Origin: JANXMY01 sp965246745
Lineage (GTDB): Bacteria; Armatimonadota; Armatimonadia; Armatimonadales; Capsulimonadaceae
Assembly (NCBI GenBank): GCA_965246745.1
Contig: OZ251980.1
Span: 868,001-932,000, forward strand
Length of the DNA stretch: 64,000 bases
Reading direction: 5' to 3'
Part shown: positions 62,867 to 64,000 of the stretch, piece by piece
Numbering within the stretch: the first letter of the stretch is position 1
How the letters are laid out: each line of letters starts with the position of its first letter
Program-made: the position numbers and the translations under genes
Notes under the pieces: model-generated
What the model was told of the DNA's origin: nothing
The model's database searches: none
The model's input: the letters and a program-made list of their open reading frames with translations, nothing else

Positions 62867-63280
62867 ATGAACGTTTCTTCCAGCCTGCGGACACTGCTTG
62901 CACAAAGCAAGCACAATTTTTTGGCGCAGCAGTTGCTTGATGAGTTTTCTGCTAACTCCGGCATTCATGCGACTGGTCCAATAGATATACAAGCGGCAAG
63001 ACAAATATACAAACAACGCGCCCGACACATCGAGAGAAGCGGTTATCCGATTGATGGTTTTCCCGAATTGGTCGCAGGGCTTGAAGCATTCACCGGCGAC
63101 GCAATCACGATTTTTACAATTCGTTTTGACAGCGGTGATCATGCGGTCTTTGCCAACTCGGCTTTGTCGGAATTTGCCGGTGTCTTGAAGTTTCCAAAAA
63201 AAACCGCCTCGCAGGATGCCGCTCTTCCGGACTCTCGGAGGCAGCAGGAAGCCTTGCCTTCTCGGTTGCAAACAGTCTAG
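62867..63280 (+). CDS. Unknown partner of the ADP-ribosyltransferase-like gene
   Basis: A 137-residue protein. Its ATG begins one base after the preceding stop, so translation is coupled. The N-terminal half is helical (LRTLLAQSKHNFLAQQLLDE), the middle has IDGFPELVAGLEAFTGDAIT and a beta stretch IFTIRFDSGDHAVFANSALS, and the C-terminus is a Lys/Gln/Arg-rich tail. I recognise no family. Position suggests an antitoxin or immunity protein, or a second subunit. Its codon use is also less GC-rich than pyrH or frr. Confidence 0.5.
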   Translation: MNVSSSLRTLLAQSKHNFLAQQLLDEFSANSGIHATGPIDIQAARQIYKQRARHIERSGYPIDGFPELVAGLEAFTGDAITIFTIRFDSGDHAVFANSALSEFAGVLKFPKKTASQDAALPDSRRQQEALPSRLQTV

Positions 63281-63311
63281 CGCAGATAATTTCGTTTTAG
63301 GAGCCTAAGAA

Positions 63312-63872
63312 ATGAGTTTAGCCGATCTCGCCAAAGATGCTGAGCTGAAGATGAAGAAGACCGTGGATGCCACGCAGCATGATTTCTCGACCATTCGCAC
63401 GGGCCGCGCGACGCCGTCGCTGGTGGACGGCATCTCGGTCGAGTACTACGGGACGCCGACCCCGCTGCCGCAGCTTGCGACGATCAGTGTCCCCGACTCG
63501 CGCCAGCTACTTATCACGCCTTACGACCGCTCGATGACGGCGGCGATTGAAAAAGCGATCAAGAACTCAGACCTCAACATCAACCCGGTCAACGACGGCA
63601 CAGCGGTTCGCCTCGCCATTCCGCCGCTGACCGAGGAGCGGCGCAAAGAGTTTGTTAAAATCTTGAACAAAAAGTCTGAGGAAGGCCGCGTCTCTATTCG
63701 CAACATCCGGCGCGATGTCAACGACCAGTTCAAAGCCCTGGTCAAAAAAAGCGAAGCGTCCGAAGATGACTCCAAGCGGGCGCAGGACGGCCTGCAAAAG
63801 CTGACGGATCGGTATATTGTCGAGATTGACCGCATCACCAAAACCAAAGAAGCCGAGCTGCTTGAAGTCTGA
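63312..63872 (+). CDS. frr: Ribosome recycling factor
   Basis: A 186-residue protein: STIRTGRATPSLVDGISVEY, YGTPTPLPQLATISVPDSRQ, LLITPYDRSMTAAIEKAIKN, DGTAVRLAIPPLTEERRKEF and SIRNIRRDVNDQFKALVKKS. With EF-G it splits post-termination ribosomes. Ribosome site AGGAG upstream. uppS overlaps its end by 11 bases. Confidence 0.98.
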   Translation: MSLADLAKDAELKMKKTVDATQHDFSTIRTGRATPSLVDGISVEYYGTPTPLPQLATISVPDSRQLLITPYDRSMTAAIEKAIKNSDLNINPVNDGTAVRLAIPPLTEERRKEFVKILNKKSEEGRVSIRNIRRDVNDQFKALVKKSEASEDDSKRAQDGLQKLTDRYIVEIDRITKTKEAELLEV

Positions 63873-64000
63873 GACGGCTGACAAGTCTGAGACGGCTGAC
63901 TTCGAGGCCCTGAAAGCGCGGCTCGACCCCGAGCGGCTGCCGGCGCATGTCGCCATCATCATGGACGGCAACGGGCGCTGGGCGCACGCGCAGGGACAGG
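63862..64000 (+). CDS. uppS: Isoprenyl diphosphate synthase (undecaprenyl), partial
   Basis: The frame from TTG at 63862 encodes two copies of KSETAD (an 18-bp direct duplication), then LDPERLPAHVAIIMDGNGRW and AHAQGQ before the window ends. HVAIIMDGNGRWA is the signature of cis-prenyltransferases that make undecaprenyl diphosphate for wall synthesis; the Asp in MDGN is catalytic. The gene overlaps frr by 11 bases, as is common for frr-uppS. Confidence 0.92.
   Translation, partial: MKSETADKSETADFEALKARLDPERLPAHVAIIMDGNGRWAHAQGQ

Overview
The window is a high-GC chromosomal segment, densely coded on both strands, from a Gram-negative bacterium. Evidence for an outer membrane is kdsB and waaA (Kdo activation and transfer). 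A secreted protein carries a C-terminal DUF1559/H-X9-DG-type prepilin-like module, which is common in Armatimonadota and Planctomycetota. An Armatimonadota-like host is my best guess, with low confidence. Promoters read TTGACA-N17/18-TATACT or TATAAT, and at least ten genes have the -10 box only 5-8 nt from the start codon, which suggests routine leaderless transcription.

Layout, 1-16 kb. A partial RHS/YD-repeat gene on the minus strand has a translation start separated from its export-signal frame by a 17-bp tandem repeat. Then come coaX, an EamA transporter, a tightly coupled three-gene DUF2791 ATPase operon of unknown role, dusB, a GxGD-motif membrane protein, a small ACT-like protein, a beta-propeller/DUF1559 fusion and an FGGY sugar kinase. 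A graveyard follows: a HigA-like pseudogene with an amber codon, an IS200/IS605-like remnant, a transposase fragment and a degenerate tRNA-Val. After that come an ATP-grasp (R2K-like) protein and a PrpE-type phosphoesterase.

16-35 kb. This part holds cell-envelope genes (two M14 peptidases around alr, and femX), a LysR regulator, a methyltransferase, and leuC and leuD with a Uma2 nuclease and a small membrane ORF between them. It continues with sbcD, an acyl-CoA dehydrogenase, kdsB-waaA, an unknown gene, recD2 and hflX.

35-64 kb. Two overlapping BrnT/antitoxin pairs are followed by a YubB-like/wHTH pair, fdhD and a complete selenocysteine operon (selA-selB-selD-tRNA-Sec), then moaA. Next are glutamate synthase (gltB, gltD), hrcA, a secreted protein and an Fe-S Rrf2 regulator. 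A third BrnT/antitoxin pair lies in what looks like an integron gene cassette. Then come a NifS-type desulfurase, a zinc ribbon, a double SseB-like protein, rpmB and a secreted hydrolase. The rpsB-tsf-pyrH-frr-uppS operon closes the window and is interrupted by a small ADP-ribosyltransferase-like gene and its neighbour.

The most unusual overall feature is a set of at least five families of long intergenic inverted repeats, mostly just after stop codons. Their arms contain nested mini-hairpins, usually with TGAA loops, and in some families the stems differ between copies by compensatory changes. Several are open in the frame of the next gene.
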